DNA from: Wagnerdoeblera intermedia
GTDB lineage: Bacteria; Pseudomonadota; Alphaproteobacteria; Rhodobacterales; Rhodobacteraceae
Reading direction: 5' to 3' (one strand)
NCBI RefSeq assembly: GCF_042647465.1
Contig: NZ_JBHRVN010000004.1
DNA length: 64,000 bases
The notes under the pieces were generated by a model, which worked only from the letters and a program-made list of their open reading frames with translations, did no database searches and had not been told where the DNA came from. Positions 50,773 through 60,146 of the stretch are shown here, in pieces (positions within the stretch are counted from its first letter, which is position 1; each line of letters begins with the position of its first letter). The position numbers and the translations under genes were made by a program.

Positions 50773-53529
50773 ATGTGGATGCCGGTGAACCTTGCCTTCA
50801 CGACCCCGCTGCTGCTTTGGGGGCTGCTGCTGCTGCCTCTGCTGTGGTGGCTGCTGCGTGCTCTGCCGCCTGCGCCGCAGCGGCTGCGCTTTCCGGGGAT
50901 TGTGCTTCTTGAAGGCTTGCGCGACCGCAGACCTGAGGCAGAGCGCACGCCCTGGCCGCTGATGCTGCTGCGCATGCTGGCGCTGGCAGCGCTGATTATC
51001 GGGCTGGCGGGGCCGGTTCTGAACCCCGAACCGGCTGAGACCGCTGAGGGACCTTTGGTGGTGCTGATCGACGGCACCTATGCCGATGCGCGGGACTGGC
51101 CGCAGCGCCTGGCGCGGGCCGAAGCCGCGCTGGCGGCGGCGGGGCGTCAGGGGCGTCCGGCGGCCCTGGTGTCGCTGAGCGATCTGCCGCCCGGCGATCT
51201 GGTTTTCCAGACAGCCGATGCCCAGATTGCCCGCCTGGGCGGTCTTTCCCCTGCGCCCTGGGACTGGGGGGCGGAGGTCGCGGCGCTTGGCGGGAAGGTG
51301 CCTGAGGGGGCCTCTGTTCTCTGGCTCTCGGACGGGATTGACCGGCCGGGTCGCGCAGATCTCGCAGCGGCCCTGCGTGCGCGGGCGGATCTGCGGGTCT
51401 GGCAAAGCCCGCGCCCTCTGATCGCGCTGTCGTCGCCGGTGATTGCCGAGGGCATGGTCCGGCTGGATCTGCGGCTTGCCGAGGCCGCGCCGGGGCTCTC
51501 TGTCACGGTGCTGGCCATCGGGCCGGATCCCTCAGGCACCCCGCGGGAACTGGCCCGTGAGACCGTTACCTTAGGCGAAGGGCGCTCAACCCCGGTCAGC
51601 TTCGCCCTGCCTGCCGAACTGCGCAACCGCATCACCCGTTTTGAGATCGAGGGGCAGCGCGGTGCCGCCTCCGTGGCGCTGGCCGACGACAGCCTGCGCC
51701 GGCGCAAAGTGGCGCTGGTCGCCGGGCGTGAGGACCGCGGGGGGCTGCAGCTGCTCTCGCACCTGCATTACCTGCGCGAGGCGCTGGCTCCTGCGGCGGA
51801 TCTGAGCGAGGGGGATCTGAGTGATCTGCTGCGCGCCGGGCCGGATGTGGTGATCCTGCCGGATGTGGCCGTGGTGACCCCGGACGAAGAGACCGCTCTC
51901 CTCAGTTTTGTCGAGAAAGGCGGTCTTCTGCTGCGCTTTGCCGGGCCGAAACTGGCGGCGGCCTCCTTTGAGGCCGGCGACCCGCTCATGCCGGTGCGCC
52001 TGCGGGCGGGGGGCCGGACGGTGGGCGGTGCGATGAGCTGGGGCGCGCCGCGCGCGCTTGCGCCTTTCCCGGAAGCGAGTCCCTTTTACGGTCTGACCAT
52101 CCCCGAGGAGGTGACCGTTCAGGCGCAGGTTCTGGCGGAACCTGACCCGGATCTGTCGCGGGCGGCCATTGCCATGCTGGCAGATGGCACCCCCCTTGTG
52201 ACCCGCGCCATGCGGGGGGCGGGGCAGGTGGTGCTTTTTCACGTCACCGCCAATTCCGACTGGTCGGGGCTGCCGCTCTCGGGCCTCTTTGTTCAGATGC
52301 TTGAGCGGCTGACGATCCTGTCGGCCACGCCCGGCACCGCAGCCAGCGGGATTGAGGCCCGCTCTTTTGAGGTGCGCCGCGCCATGGACGGCTTCGGACG
52401 GCTGAGCGAGGGGACGGCCTTTGCCGCCGTGGCCGGTGCAGATCTGGTCGCCGCGCGGGCGCAGGGGGCGACCGGGCCGGGACTGCCACCGGGGATCTAT
52501 ACCGCCCCCGGCAGCCAGCTTGCGCTGAATATCACCGGGGCCGATCGCGGGTTCACCCCCGCAAGCTGGCCTGCCGGGCAGAGCATCGAGGGGGAGGTGA
52601 CCACGCTCCCGCCACAGCCGCTGAAAGGCTGGCTCCTGCTGGCGGCACTGGCGGCGCTGATGCTGGATATCCCCGCGAGCCTCTGGCTTTCGGGGCGGTT
52701 GCGCCGCTTCGCGGGGGTGGCGCTTCTCGCCCTCGCGCTCCCCTTCATGCCGCAGGATCCGGCCGCCGCCGACGACCGCCGCGCGGTGGCCGCGACCTCT
52801 GAGGTGGTTCTGGGCTATATCCGCACCGGAGATCCCGATCTTGACGCCCGCTCAGAGGCGGGTCTGCGGGGGCTGGGGCAGGTGCTTTATAACCGCACCA
52901 CGATTGAGCCCGGGGCACCGGTCGGCGTCGATCCTGAGACGGATGAACTGGCCTTTTTCCCCTTCCTCTACTGGCCGGTGCTGGCCGATGCGCCCATGCC
53001 TTCTCCTGCGGCTTACCGGAGGCTGAACCAGTATCTTCAGACCGGGGGCATGATCCTTTTTGACACCCGCGACGGTGATGTCGCCGATTTCGGCTCTGCC
53101 ACGCCTGAGGGTCGCACCCTGCAGATGATCGCGCGGCCTTTGCAGATCCCGCCGCTGGAGCCGATTGCCGAAGATCATGTGCTGACGCGGACTTTCTATC
53201 TGCTGCAGGACTTCCCCGGCCGTCACGCAGGCCGCCCCGTCTGGGTTGAGGCCGCGCCCGCCGATGCCGAACGCGCCGAGGGCATGCCCTTTCGCAATCT
53301 CAATGACGGGGTGACGCCGGTGGTGATCGGCGGTAATGACTGGGCCTCAGCCTGGGCGACCGACGCTCGCGACGTGCCGCTTTATCCCGTGGGCCGCGGC
53401 TTTGCCGGAGAGCGGCAGCGCGAGATGGCCTGGCGCTTTGGCGTCAATCTCATCATGCATGTGCTGACCGGGAATTATAAATCCGACCAGGTCCATGTGC
53501 CTGCACTTCTCGAAAGGCTGGGCCAATGA
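50773..53529 (+). CDS. Large membrane protein with BatA N-terminus and DUF4159 C-terminus
   Basis: 918 residues. The N-terminus has two membrane segments (about 9-30 and 55-80) around the BatA-type LRFPGIVLLEGL. A long middle region includes a VWA-like part (VVLIDGTYADARDW, SVLWLSDGID) and a membrane segment near 615-635 and again 640-660. The C-terminal DUF4159 domain (about 700-918) carries GYIRTGDPDLDA, FPFLYWPV, GGMILFDTRDGD and the near-terminal EMAWRFGVNLIMHVLTGNYK. It probably acts in envelope integrity with MoxR and DUF58. Confidence 0.88.
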   Translation: MWMPVNLAFTTPLLLWGLLLLPLLWWLLRALPPAPQRLRFPGIVLLEGLRDRRPEAERTPWPLMLLRMLALAALIIGLAGPVLNPEPAETAEGPLVVLIDGTYADARDWPQRLARAEAALAAAGRQGRPAALVSLSDLPPGDLVFQTADAQIARLGGLSPAPWDWGAEVAALGGKVPEGASVLWLSDGIDRPGRADLAAALRARADLRVWQSPRPLIALSSPVIAEGMVRLDLRLAEAAPGLSVTVLAIGPDPSGTPRELARETVTLGEGRSTPVSFALPAELRNRITRFEIEGQRGAASVALADDSLRRRKVALVAGREDRGGLQLLSHLHYLREALAPAADLSEGDLSDLLRAGPDVVILPDVAVVTPDEETALLSFVEKGGLLLRFAGPKLAAASFEAGDPLMPVRLRAGGRTVGGAMSWGAPRALAPFPEASPFYGLTIPEEVTVQAQVLAEPDPDLSRAAIAMLADGTPLVTRAMRGAGQVVLFHVTANSDWSGLPLSGLFVQMLERLTILSATPGTAASGIEARSFEVRRAMDGFGRLSEGTAFAAVAGADLVAARAQGATGPGLPPGIYTAPGSQLALNITGADRGFTPASWPAGQSIEGEVTTLPPQPLKGWLLLAALAALMLDIPASLWLSGRLRRFAGVALLALALPFMPQDPAAADDRRAVAATSEVVLGYIRTGDPDLDARSEAGLRGLGQVLYNRTTIEPGAPVGVDPETDELAFFPFLYWPVLADAPMPSPAAYRRLNQYLQTGGMILFDTRDGDVADFGSATPEGRTLQMIARPLQIPPLEPIAEDHVLTRTFYLLQDFPGRHAGRPVWVEAAPADAERAEGMPFRNLNDGVTPVVIGGNDWASAWATDARDVPLYPVGRGFAGERQREMAWRFGVNLIMHVLTGNYKSDQVHVPALLERLGQ

Positions 53530-55604
53530 TCCGGGCGCTGATCTGGGACCCGCTTCTGCCGCTCTGGCTGCTGGCCGTTCTGGGGGGGCTGGCGCTGGCG
53601 CTGACGGGGCTGGCGGTCTGGCACCGCATGGCGGGCGCGGTCTGGCGCGGGCTTGCCTTTCTGGCACTGATGCTGGCGCTGGCCAATCCGTCGCTGCGTG
53701 AAGAGGACCGGCTGGCGCTGTCGGACATCGCGCTGATTCTGGTGGATGACAGCGCCAGTCAGCAGATCGCGGAACGCCCGGGTCAGACCACGGCCGCGCT
53801 TGAGGCGCTACAAAGCCGCCTCCGGGCGCTTCCGGGGCTTGAGGTGGAGATGCGCCGCATCACCGATCTGCCCGATGTCGCGGATGGCGCAGAGGGCGGG
53901 ACTTACGCCATGGCGCATCTCGCTGAGGCCATGGCCGATATTCCCCGCGACAGGCTGGCTGCGGTTTTCGTGATCTCGGACGGGCAGGTGCATGATGTGG
54001 CCCAGGCCCCGGATCTGCCCGCTCCGCTGCATCTGCTGCTGACCGGAGAGCCACAGGACTGGGATCGCCGCCTTGTGATTAAAACCGCGCCGCCCTTCGC
54101 CGTGATGGGAGAGCCGGTGAAGATCGTGCTGCGGATTGAGGATCAGGGCGCGGTTCCTGCGGGCCTGTCGCCCGAGGCCCCGTTGACGGTCCGCCTTGGG
54201 GCAGAGCCGCCCATGGTGATGCAGCTGCCGGTGGGTGAGGATGTGGAGCTTGCGCTGACACTGCCCCATGCCGGGATCAATGTGCTGCAGCTCTCGCTGG
54301 CCATGGCTGACGGGGAACTGACCGATCGCAACAATGCCGCCGTTCTGCGCATCAACGGCGTGCGCGACCGGCTGCGGGTCCTGCTGGTATCGGGTGAGCC
54401 CCACGCCGGAGAGCGGGTCTGGCGCAACCTGTTGAAATCCGACGCCTCGGTCGATCTGGTGCATTTCACCATTCTGCGTCCGCCGGAAAAGCAGGACGGG
54501 GTGCCGGTTTCCGAGCTTTCGCTGATCGCCTTTCCGGTGCGGGAGCTTTTCGTCGATAAGATCCGCGAATTCGATCTGATCATCTTTGACCGCTATCGCC
54601 GGCGGGGCATCATGCCGATGTCCTACCTTGAAAACGTGCGCGATTATGTGCGCGAGGGCGGGGCGGTGCTTATCTCAGCCGGGCCGGAATTCGGGACGGC
54701 AGACAGCCTCTGGCGCTCGCCTCTCGCAGAGGTTCTGCCCGTCGAGCCGAGCAGCCGGGTGTTAAGCGATGGCTTCCGCCCGGCGCTGACCGATCTGGGG
54801 CGTCGCCATCCGGTGACCATGGGCCTCGATGAGGGCTATCAGCCTGAGGGCTGGGGCCGCTGGTTCCGCCAGATTGACCTGCGCGCCACTGGGGGGCAGG
54901 TGGTGATGGAGGGTCTGGAGGGCCGCCCGCTTCTGGTGCTTGACCGTGTGGGCGAGGGCCGGGTCGGGATGCTGGCGTCCGATCAGATCTGGCTCTGGGG
55001 GCGCGGATTTGAGGGCGGTGGTCCGCAACTTGAACTGCTGCGCCGCCTGGCCCATTGGACCATGAAAGAGCCCGAGCTTGAGGAAGAGACCCTGACCGCA
55101 ACCTCGCGCGGCCTTTCGGTCACGATTGAGCGCCATACCCTGGGCGCGCCACCGGGCATGGTTGAAATCACAAAGCCCGATGGCAGCACCGAAAGCCTGA
55201 CCCTGAGCGAAGTCTCTCCGGGCCTCTGGCGCGGTCTCTGGGAGGCACCGGAGATCGGCCTGTACCAGATGCGCGAGGGGGATCACCGCGGGGTCTTTGC
55301 GCTGGGCCATGCCGCCCCGAGGGAGTTCGTCGGGACCATTGCCTCTGAGGCTCCGCTGCAGCCCGTGCTGAAAGCCTCGGGAGGCGGTGTGCAGCGCCTG
55401 AGCGGGGGGCATCCCGAGATCCGCCGCATCAGCGAAGGGCGCGCCGCCTTTGGACGCGGCTGGCTGGGGGTGCCGGAGCGCGGGGCCTTTGCGGTGCAGG
55501 ATCTGCGCATCCGCCCGGCGCTGCCGCCCCTTGCCTGGGCCGCGCTGATCGCGGCGCTGATCCTGCTGGCCTGGATGCGTGAGGGGCGCCTGGGGCGCCG
55601 GTAA
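53526..55604 (+). CDS. Membrane protein with glutamine-amidotransferase-like domain (Bat-type operon)
   Basis: 692 residues. Two N-terminal membrane segments (about 10-28 and 35-55) and a C-terminal one (about 668-685) bracket a large periplasmic or cytosolic region. ALILVDDSASQQIAER resembles a VWA metal site (DDSAS). The middle (LRVLLVSGEPHAGERVWRNL, LIIFDRYRRRGIMP, EGGAVLISAGPEF) has the class I glutamine-amidotransferase-like fold without a clear catalytic Cys. The ATG overlaps the upstream stop by 4 bases. Function unknown; the four-gene set is conserved in alphaproteobacteria. Confidence 0.83.
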   Translation: MIRALIWDPLLPLWLLAVLGGLALALTGLAVWHRMAGAVWRGLAFLALMLALANPSLREEDRLALSDIALILVDDSASQQIAERPGQTTAALEALQSRLRALPGLEVEMRRITDLPDVADGAEGGTYAMAHLAEAMADIPRDRLAAVFVISDGQVHDVAQAPDLPAPLHLLLTGEPQDWDRRLVIKTAPPFAVMGEPVKIVLRIEDQGAVPAGLSPEAPLTVRLGAEPPMVMQLPVGEDVELALTLPHAGINVLQLSLAMADGELTDRNNAAVLRINGVRDRLRVLLVSGEPHAGERVWRNLLKSDASVDLVHFTILRPPEKQDGVPVSELSLIAFPVRELFVDKIREFDLIIFDRYRRRGIMPMSYLENVRDYVREGGAVLISAGPEFGTADSLWRSPLAEVLPVEPSSRVLSDGFRPALTDLGRRHPVTMGLDEGYQPEGWGRWFRQIDLRATGGQVVMEGLEGRPLLVLDRVGEGRVGMLASDQIWLWGRGFEGGGPQLELLRRLAHWTMKEPELEEETLTATSRGLSVTIERHTLGAPPGMVEITKPDGSTESLTLSEVSPGLWRGLWEAPEIGLYQMREGDHRGVFALGHAAPREFVGTIASEAPLQPVLKASGGGVQRLSGGHPEIRRISEGRAAFGRGWLGVPERGAFAVQDLRIRPALPPLAWAALIAALILLAWMREGRLGRR

Positions 55605-55656
55605 GGGGAAGCCCGTTGCGAGGGGCAGCAGGGCCGGGACCGGCCCTGCATCGTGC

Positions 55657-56520
55657 TCAGACGCGCCGAAGATCTTCGGGCAGGCGCAGCAGCAGGCCCG
55701 GGTCGGGGCAGATGTCATCCCAGACCGCCATCAGGCTTTCATGGCCCACGCCAAAGAAATTGCCCGACTGCTCCAGCATATCCGCCATGATCTGGAAATG
55801 CAGATGCGGCGACCAGCCGCCGTTTTCATGCCAGTCGCCGAAATGCGCAATTGGCTGCCCCGCCTCGACACTCTCGCCGGGCTTCACAAGGCTCGGCAGC
55901 GTATCGGCGAGATGGCCATAGAGGGTGTAAAACGGCAGGCCCCCACCGTCATGTTCCAGGATCAGCGTATGGCCGTAGTCCAGCGGATCGGCGTTATAGC
56001 CGACCGAGCGCACCACACCCGGCAGCGGCGCATAAACCGGCGTCAGGGCGGGGGCGAAGATATCGATCCCCAGATGGATCTGCCGCCGCTCGGGGCTGGC
56101 GGCATCGGCGAACTGATCTGAGGCATAGCAGCTGCGCTTTTCGCCGCGCGGGCCGGTGCCATAGGGCAGGTTCAGCGCCTCAAACCAGGGATCAAACGCC
56201 CGGTCGGAATATTCCGGCATCGCCGGATCACTGCCATCGGCGCGCAGCAGCCGCGCATTGCTGTGATCGGGCAGGGGGCGCACCACGGGCTGCACCTCGG
56301 CCTGAGCGAGCCAGGCTTTCAGCTTAGTGACCCCGGGGACGGCCTCACCGCCCGAGCCTTTGCGCAGCAGGGCGCGCAACAGCCCCTGGTCAACCTGCGA
56401 GAGCCGCGCCTGCACCTGAGGCGAAGAGCCCGCGATCAGGCTTTCAAGCTCATCCGCCGCGGCACCGGACTGCAAAAGCGCAGTGTAAAGGTCGGGGACA
56501 TCGGGCAGGCTTTGGGTCAT
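55657..56520 (-). CDS. M23 family metallopeptidase, no signal peptide
   Basis: 287 residues. The LytM-type zinc site is complete: HLGIDIFAP (HxxxD), FYTLYGHLA and HLHFQIM (HxH). An N-terminal region of about 120 residues (MTQSLPDVPDLYTALLQSG) has no signal peptide, so the protein may stay in the cytosol, or the region may be a different domain. Related stand-alone or aminotransferase-linked M23 proteins exist. The substrate is uncertain. It is convergent with the Bat-type operon. Confidence 0.86.
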   Translation of the reverse strand: MTQSLPDVPDLYTALLQSGAAADELESLIAGSSPQVQARLSQVDQGLLRALLRKGSGGEAVPGVTKLKAWLAQAEVQPVVRPLPDHSNARLLRADGSDPAMPEYSDRAFDPWFEALNLPYGTGPRGEKRSCYASDQFADAASPERRQIHLGIDIFAPALTPVYAPLPGVVRSVGYNADPLDYGHTLILEHDGGGLPFYTLYGHLADTLPSLVKPGESVEAGQPIAHFGDWHENGGWSPHLHFQIMADMLEQSGNFFGVGHESLMAVWDDICPDPGLLLRLPEDLRRV

Positions 56521-56641
56521 TCTCTTCTCCTCGGGCAGGCTGTGGCGCAGAGTGACGCCGCCCTGCGCGATTTGGCAAGAGGGAGCCGGAGGCCCCGGTC
56601 GGGGTTGTCCGCAAGAGCCGAGATCAGGGAAGAGAGCCGAT

Positions 56642-56926
56642 ATGCGACTGACTGACCCGGAAATCGAGACCGCACTGGCGGAGTTGAACGCCGGCTGGCG
56701 CTGTGACGGGGCGGCCCTGCATCTGCGTGTCGGCCGCCGCGATTTTGCCTCAGCGCTGGCGCTGGTTAGTCAGGTGGCAGAAGCGGCAGAGGCGCAGGAT
56801 CATCACCCGGATGTGTCCTTCGGCTGGGGCTGGTGCAGCTTCCGGCTGACCACCCATAGCGATGGCGGCCTGACAGCGAAAGATTTGAAGCTTGCGCGTG
56901 CCATTGACGCAATAATCGCATCATAA
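56642..56926 (+). CDS. phhB: 4a-hydroxytetrahydrobiopterin dehydratase
   Basis: 94 residues, pterin-4a-carbinolamine dehydratase fold. The family motif is seen as EAQDHHPDVSFGWGWC then FRLTTHSDGGLTAKDLKLA, which supplies the paired His of the active site. It normally recycles the cofactor of phenylalanine hydroxylase, which is not encoded here. Short but well conserved. 87 bases before ilvD. Confidence 0.92.
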   Translation: MRLTDPEIETALAELNAGWRCDGAALHLRVGRRDFASALALVSQVAEAAEAQDHHPDVSFGWGWCSFRLTTHSDGGLTAKDLKLARAIDAIIAS

Positions 56927-57013
56927 AGATCGGCATGCGCGACAGCATTGCTCTTGCTCCGCGCCTGTCCACGGCTTATCCCATGGCGCAGCCAGTTGCG
57001 AAGGATAAGCCCG

Positions 57014-58750
57014 ATGAGCACCAACCAGCGTTTCGACAAATCGAAACTTCCGAGCCGTCACGTCACTGAGGGTCCGGCCCGCGCGCCGCACCGCAGCTAT
57101 TTCTACGCGATGGGCATTTCGGAAGAGGAAATTCACCAGCCCTGGGTTGGTGTTGCGACCTGCTGGAACGAAGCGGCACCGTGCAACATCGCGCTGAACC
57201 GTCAGGCGCAGTCGGTGAAAATGGGTGTGAAAAAGGGTGGCGGCACGCCGCGTGAATTCACCACCATCACCGTGACCGACGGCATCGCCATGGGCCATGA
57301 GGGCATGCGCTCCTCGCTGGCCTCGCGCGATGCGATTGCCGATACGGTTGAGCTGACCATGCGCGGCCACTGCTACGACGCACTGGTGGGTCTGGCAGGC
57401 TGCGATAAGTCGCTGCCGGGTATGATGATGGCCATGGTGCGTCTGAATGTGCCCTCGGTCTTCGTCTATGGCGGCTCGATCCTGCCGGGCAAACTGAACG
57501 GCAAAGACGTTGTGGTTCAGGACGTGTTCGAGGCCGTGGGCAAACATGCTGCCGGCACCATGTCGGATGCGGAACTGCAGATCCTTGAGCGCGTGGCCTG
57601 CCCCTCGGCCGGTGCCTGCGGTGGTCAATATACCGCCAACACCATGGCCTGTGTGTCGGAAGCCATTGGCCTCGCGCTGCTGAACTCCTCGGGCGCGCCG
57701 GCACCCTATGAGAGCCGCGACCAATATGGTGACTTCTCCGGCCAGGCCGTGATGAAACTCATCGAGAAGAACATCCGCGCCCGTGACGTGGTGACCCGCA
57801 AGGCGCTGGAAAACGCCGCCCGCGTGGTGGCCTGCACCGGCGGCTCGACCAACGGCGGTCTGCACCTTCCGGCGATCGCCCATGAAGCGGGCATCGACTT
57901 CGATCTGTTTGATGTCTGCGACATCTTCCGCGACACCCCCTATTTCGTGAACCTGCGTCCGGGCGGCGACTATGTTGCCAAAGACCTGCACGAAGCGGGC
58001 GGCGTTCCGGTCGTGATGAAGGAACTGGCCCGCGCCGGTCTGCTGCACCTCGACTGCCTCACCGCCTCGGGCGAAGAACTGGGCGATGCGCTCGGCCGCA
58101 TCACCCATGATCCCGATGGCAAAGTCATCCACTTCATCGATGCGCCGATTTCGAAAACCGGCGGTGTTGTCGGCCTGCGCGGCAACCTGGCACCCGATGG
58201 GGCCATCGTGAAGGTTGCGGGCATGTCGGAAGAAGAGCAGGTCTTCACCGGCCCGGCCAATGTCTTTGAATGCGAAGAAGAGGCCTTTGAGGCTGTTCAG
58301 AAGCGTCAGTACAAAGAAGGCGATGTGATCGTCATCCGCAACGAAGGCCCCGCAGGCGGTCCGGGCATGCGTGAGATGCTCTCGACCACGGCGGCCCTCT
58401 CGGGCCAGGGCATGGGCAAAAAAGTGGCGCTCATCACCGATGGCCGCTTCTCGGGTGCGACCCGTGGCTTCTGCGTGGGCCACGTCGGGCCGGAGGCCGC
58501 GCATGGCGGTCCGATCGCGCTGATCAAAAACGGCGATATGATCACGCTCAACGCGGTGACCGGCGAAATCTCGGTCGATCTTTCGGACGAAGAGCTGGCA
58601 AAACGCAAAGCCGAATGGGCCGGTCCGAAGAAGACCGACTACAACTCGGGCTCGCTTTGGAAATACGCCAAACTGGTCGGCTCGGCCCGTTACGGTGCGG
58701 TTACCCACCCCGGCGCCAAAGCGGAAACCCATGTCTATATGGACCAGTAA
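57014..58750 (+). CDS. ilvD: Dihydroxy-acid dehydratase
   Basis: 578 residues, Fe-S dehydratase of branched-chain amino acid synthesis. Cluster and metal ligands appear in the N-terminal WNEAAPCN, in GCDKSLPGMMMAM and in CPSAGACGGQYTANTM; the C-terminal DGRFSGATRGFCVGHVGPEA is conserved. I start at ATG 57014 (MSTNQRFDKSKLP), with AAGGATAA upstream. Codon use is unusually uniform, as for a highly expressed gene. It overlaps the following lipoprotein gene by 20 bases. Confidence 0.95.
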   Translation: MSTNQRFDKSKLPSRHVTEGPARAPHRSYFYAMGISEEEIHQPWVGVATCWNEAAPCNIALNRQAQSVKMGVKKGGGTPREFTTITVTDGIAMGHEGMRSSLASRDAIADTVELTMRGHCYDALVGLAGCDKSLPGMMMAMVRLNVPSVFVYGGSILPGKLNGKDVVVQDVFEAVGKHAAGTMSDAELQILERVACPSAGACGGQYTANTMACVSEAIGLALLNSSGAPAPYESRDQYGDFSGQAVMKLIEKNIRARDVVTRKALENAARVVACTGGSTNGGLHLPAIAHEAGIDFDLFDVCDIFRDTPYFVNLRPGGDYVAKDLHEAGGVPVVMKELARAGLLHLDCLTASGEELGDALGRITHDPDGKVIHFIDAPISKTGGVVGLRGNLAPDGAIVKVAGMSEEEQVFTGPANVFECEEEAFEAVQKRQYKEGDVIVIRNEGPAGGPGMREMLSTTAALSGQGMGKKVALITDGRFSGATRGFCVGHVGPEAAHGGPIALIKNGDMITLNAVTGEISVDLSDEELAKRKAEWAGPKKTDYNSGSLWKYAKLVGSARYGAVTHPGAKAETHVYMDQ

Positions 58751-59408
58751 GGTCCGTCGTGCGGCGGCGGGGCTTGGCCTCGCCCTCGCACTCACTGGCT
58801 GTCAGATGACAGGCACGACCGGGCCGGAGAAGCAATCGCGCTTCTCCGGCCCGCCGCCGTCAAAGATGGCGGTTGCCGGGGGGCAGCTTATCGTCTCGGG
58901 CCCGCCGGGTTATTGCATTGACCGCGAGACCAGCCGCGATGACGCCGGCCGCTCGGCCCTGGTGATGCTCTCGCCCTGCCGTGGCATGGGGGCCGGGATC
59001 TTCGCGCCCCGTGCGGCCCATGAGGCGGTGATGACGGCGGCAGTCGGCGCGCGTCCCATGGTCACTGAGCCGGAGCGGATTTTGCCCGCGATGCAGGCTT
59101 TTGCCGCGACCCGTCAGGGCCGTGCAGCGCTGTCGCGCTCAGGCGAGGCGCAGGATATGCAGATCCGCCACATGTTTGCCGAGGGGGATGTCGTCTACAT
59201 GCGTCTGACCGATCGCGGCCGGTTCGCCTGGGGGACGGTCCAGCCGGAATACTGGCGGGCGGTGGTGCCTGCCGGGGGGCGCATGGTCAGCCTGTCGGTT
59301 CTGGCACTGCCCCAGGCACCGCTCTCTGATCGTGACGGGATGGCGCTGCTGCGGGCCTTTGTTGCAACCGTGAAAGCAGGCTCGGCGTTACCCGCATCCC
59401 GGGGGTGA
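58731..59408 (+). CDS. Lipoprotein of unknown function
   Basis: 225 residues, starting inside the ilvD 3' end. The lipoprotein signal reads RRAAAGLGLALALTGC with Cys24 as the modified residue. The mature part contains GQLIVSGPPGYCIDRE, a CRGMG segment (two further Cys that may pair) and no recognised domain. Homologues are common beside ilvD in Rhodobacterales, from memory. Envelope location is the only safe inference. Confidence 0.78.
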   Translation: MSIWTSKVRRAAAGLGLALALTGCQMTGTTGPEKQSRFSGPPPSKMAVAGGQLIVSGPPGYCIDRETSRDDAGRSALVMLSPCRGMGAGIFAPRAAHEAVMTAAVGARPMVTEPERILPAMQAFAATRQGRAALSRSGEAQDMQIRHMFAEGDVVYMRLTDRGRFAWGTVQPEYWRAVVPAGGRMVSLSVLALPQAPLSDRDGMALLRAFVATVKAGSALPASRG

Positions 59409-59501
59409 GTCAGGTTTGCCCGACCGTGACCCTTTGAGGGCAAATTATTAAGCTCCCTCTGTCAGACCCTATGGCAGAGTGACGAAAGCAGGTAAGTTCC
59501 G

Positions 59502-60134
59502 ATGGCAGCCCGGCTGCAAACCCTTCTGAGCAGGCTGAACAGTCGCAAAGCGCCGGAGCCGGAGAAGCGGCCTGTCCTGAGTGAGGGGGCAGCACCCGGG
59601 CTGAAGGGGCTGGCAGGGTTGGAATGGGCCTGGTCGGCCGATCTGGCTGCCGGGCCTTTTGCCACGACCGCCGGGCAAAGCGGCAGGATGGTCCTGCCGG
59701 GTGTGAAGCTTTTCCACGATGCGGGTGCCGGAGAGATTACCCTGCGCAGCGGCGAGGGGGCCGGGCTTGATCTGGGTCTTCAGGGCTTCAGCGGCAGCTT
59801 TCTCTCGCTGGTCTTTGACCTGCCTGCTGAGGCGGTTCAGGGGCTGCGCGCGCGGCATCTGATCCGCCTTGATACCAGCGTCAGCGCAGATCAGGGGCTG
59901 CGGGCCTATGCCCGGCTGAACATCCGTCATGGCCCGAACACGGAGCAGATCTCCCGCGAGCTGACCGGGCCTTCGGGCATCGCAGGGGTGGCTGAATTTG
60001 ACATGTTCTATGTCGGTTTGAACGAAAGGCGGGTCGAAGCGGCCTGGATTGATCTGATTTTCAATCCCGCTGCGACGGGTCGGATCGGGGTCACGGATCT
60101 GACCGTCAGCCGGCGTCCCCGGGCTGCACTGTAA
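59502..60134 (+). CDS. DUF6478 family protein
   Basis: 210 residues. Recognised from Rhodobacterales homologues by the positions of LEWAWSADLAAGPF, GVKLFHDAGAGEITLRS, SLVFDLPAEAVQGL and the C-terminal EAAWIDLIFNPAATGRIGV segment. There is no signal peptide, and the N-terminus is basic. The beta-rich sequence suggests a jelly-roll-like sugar-binding shape, but no activity is known. It ends 12 bases before the stop of the convergent protease gene. Confidence 0.75.
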   Translation: MAARLQTLLSRLNSRKAPEPEKRPVLSEGAAPGLKGLAGLEWAWSADLAAGPFATTAGQSGRMVLPGVKLFHDAGAGEITLRSGEGAGLDLGLQGFSGSFLSLVFDLPAEAVQGLRARHLIRLDTSVSADQGLRAYARLNIRHGPNTEQISRELTGPSGIAGVAEFDMFYVGLNERRVEAAWIDLIFNPAATGRIGVTDLTVSRRPRAAL

Positions 60135-60146
60135 GACAGCTACCTC

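Noticed and set aside
56921..58795. A 624-codon open frame on the minus strand
   Set aside because: Antisense to ilvD, which is unmistakable; the long absence of stops follows from the codon bias of ilvD.
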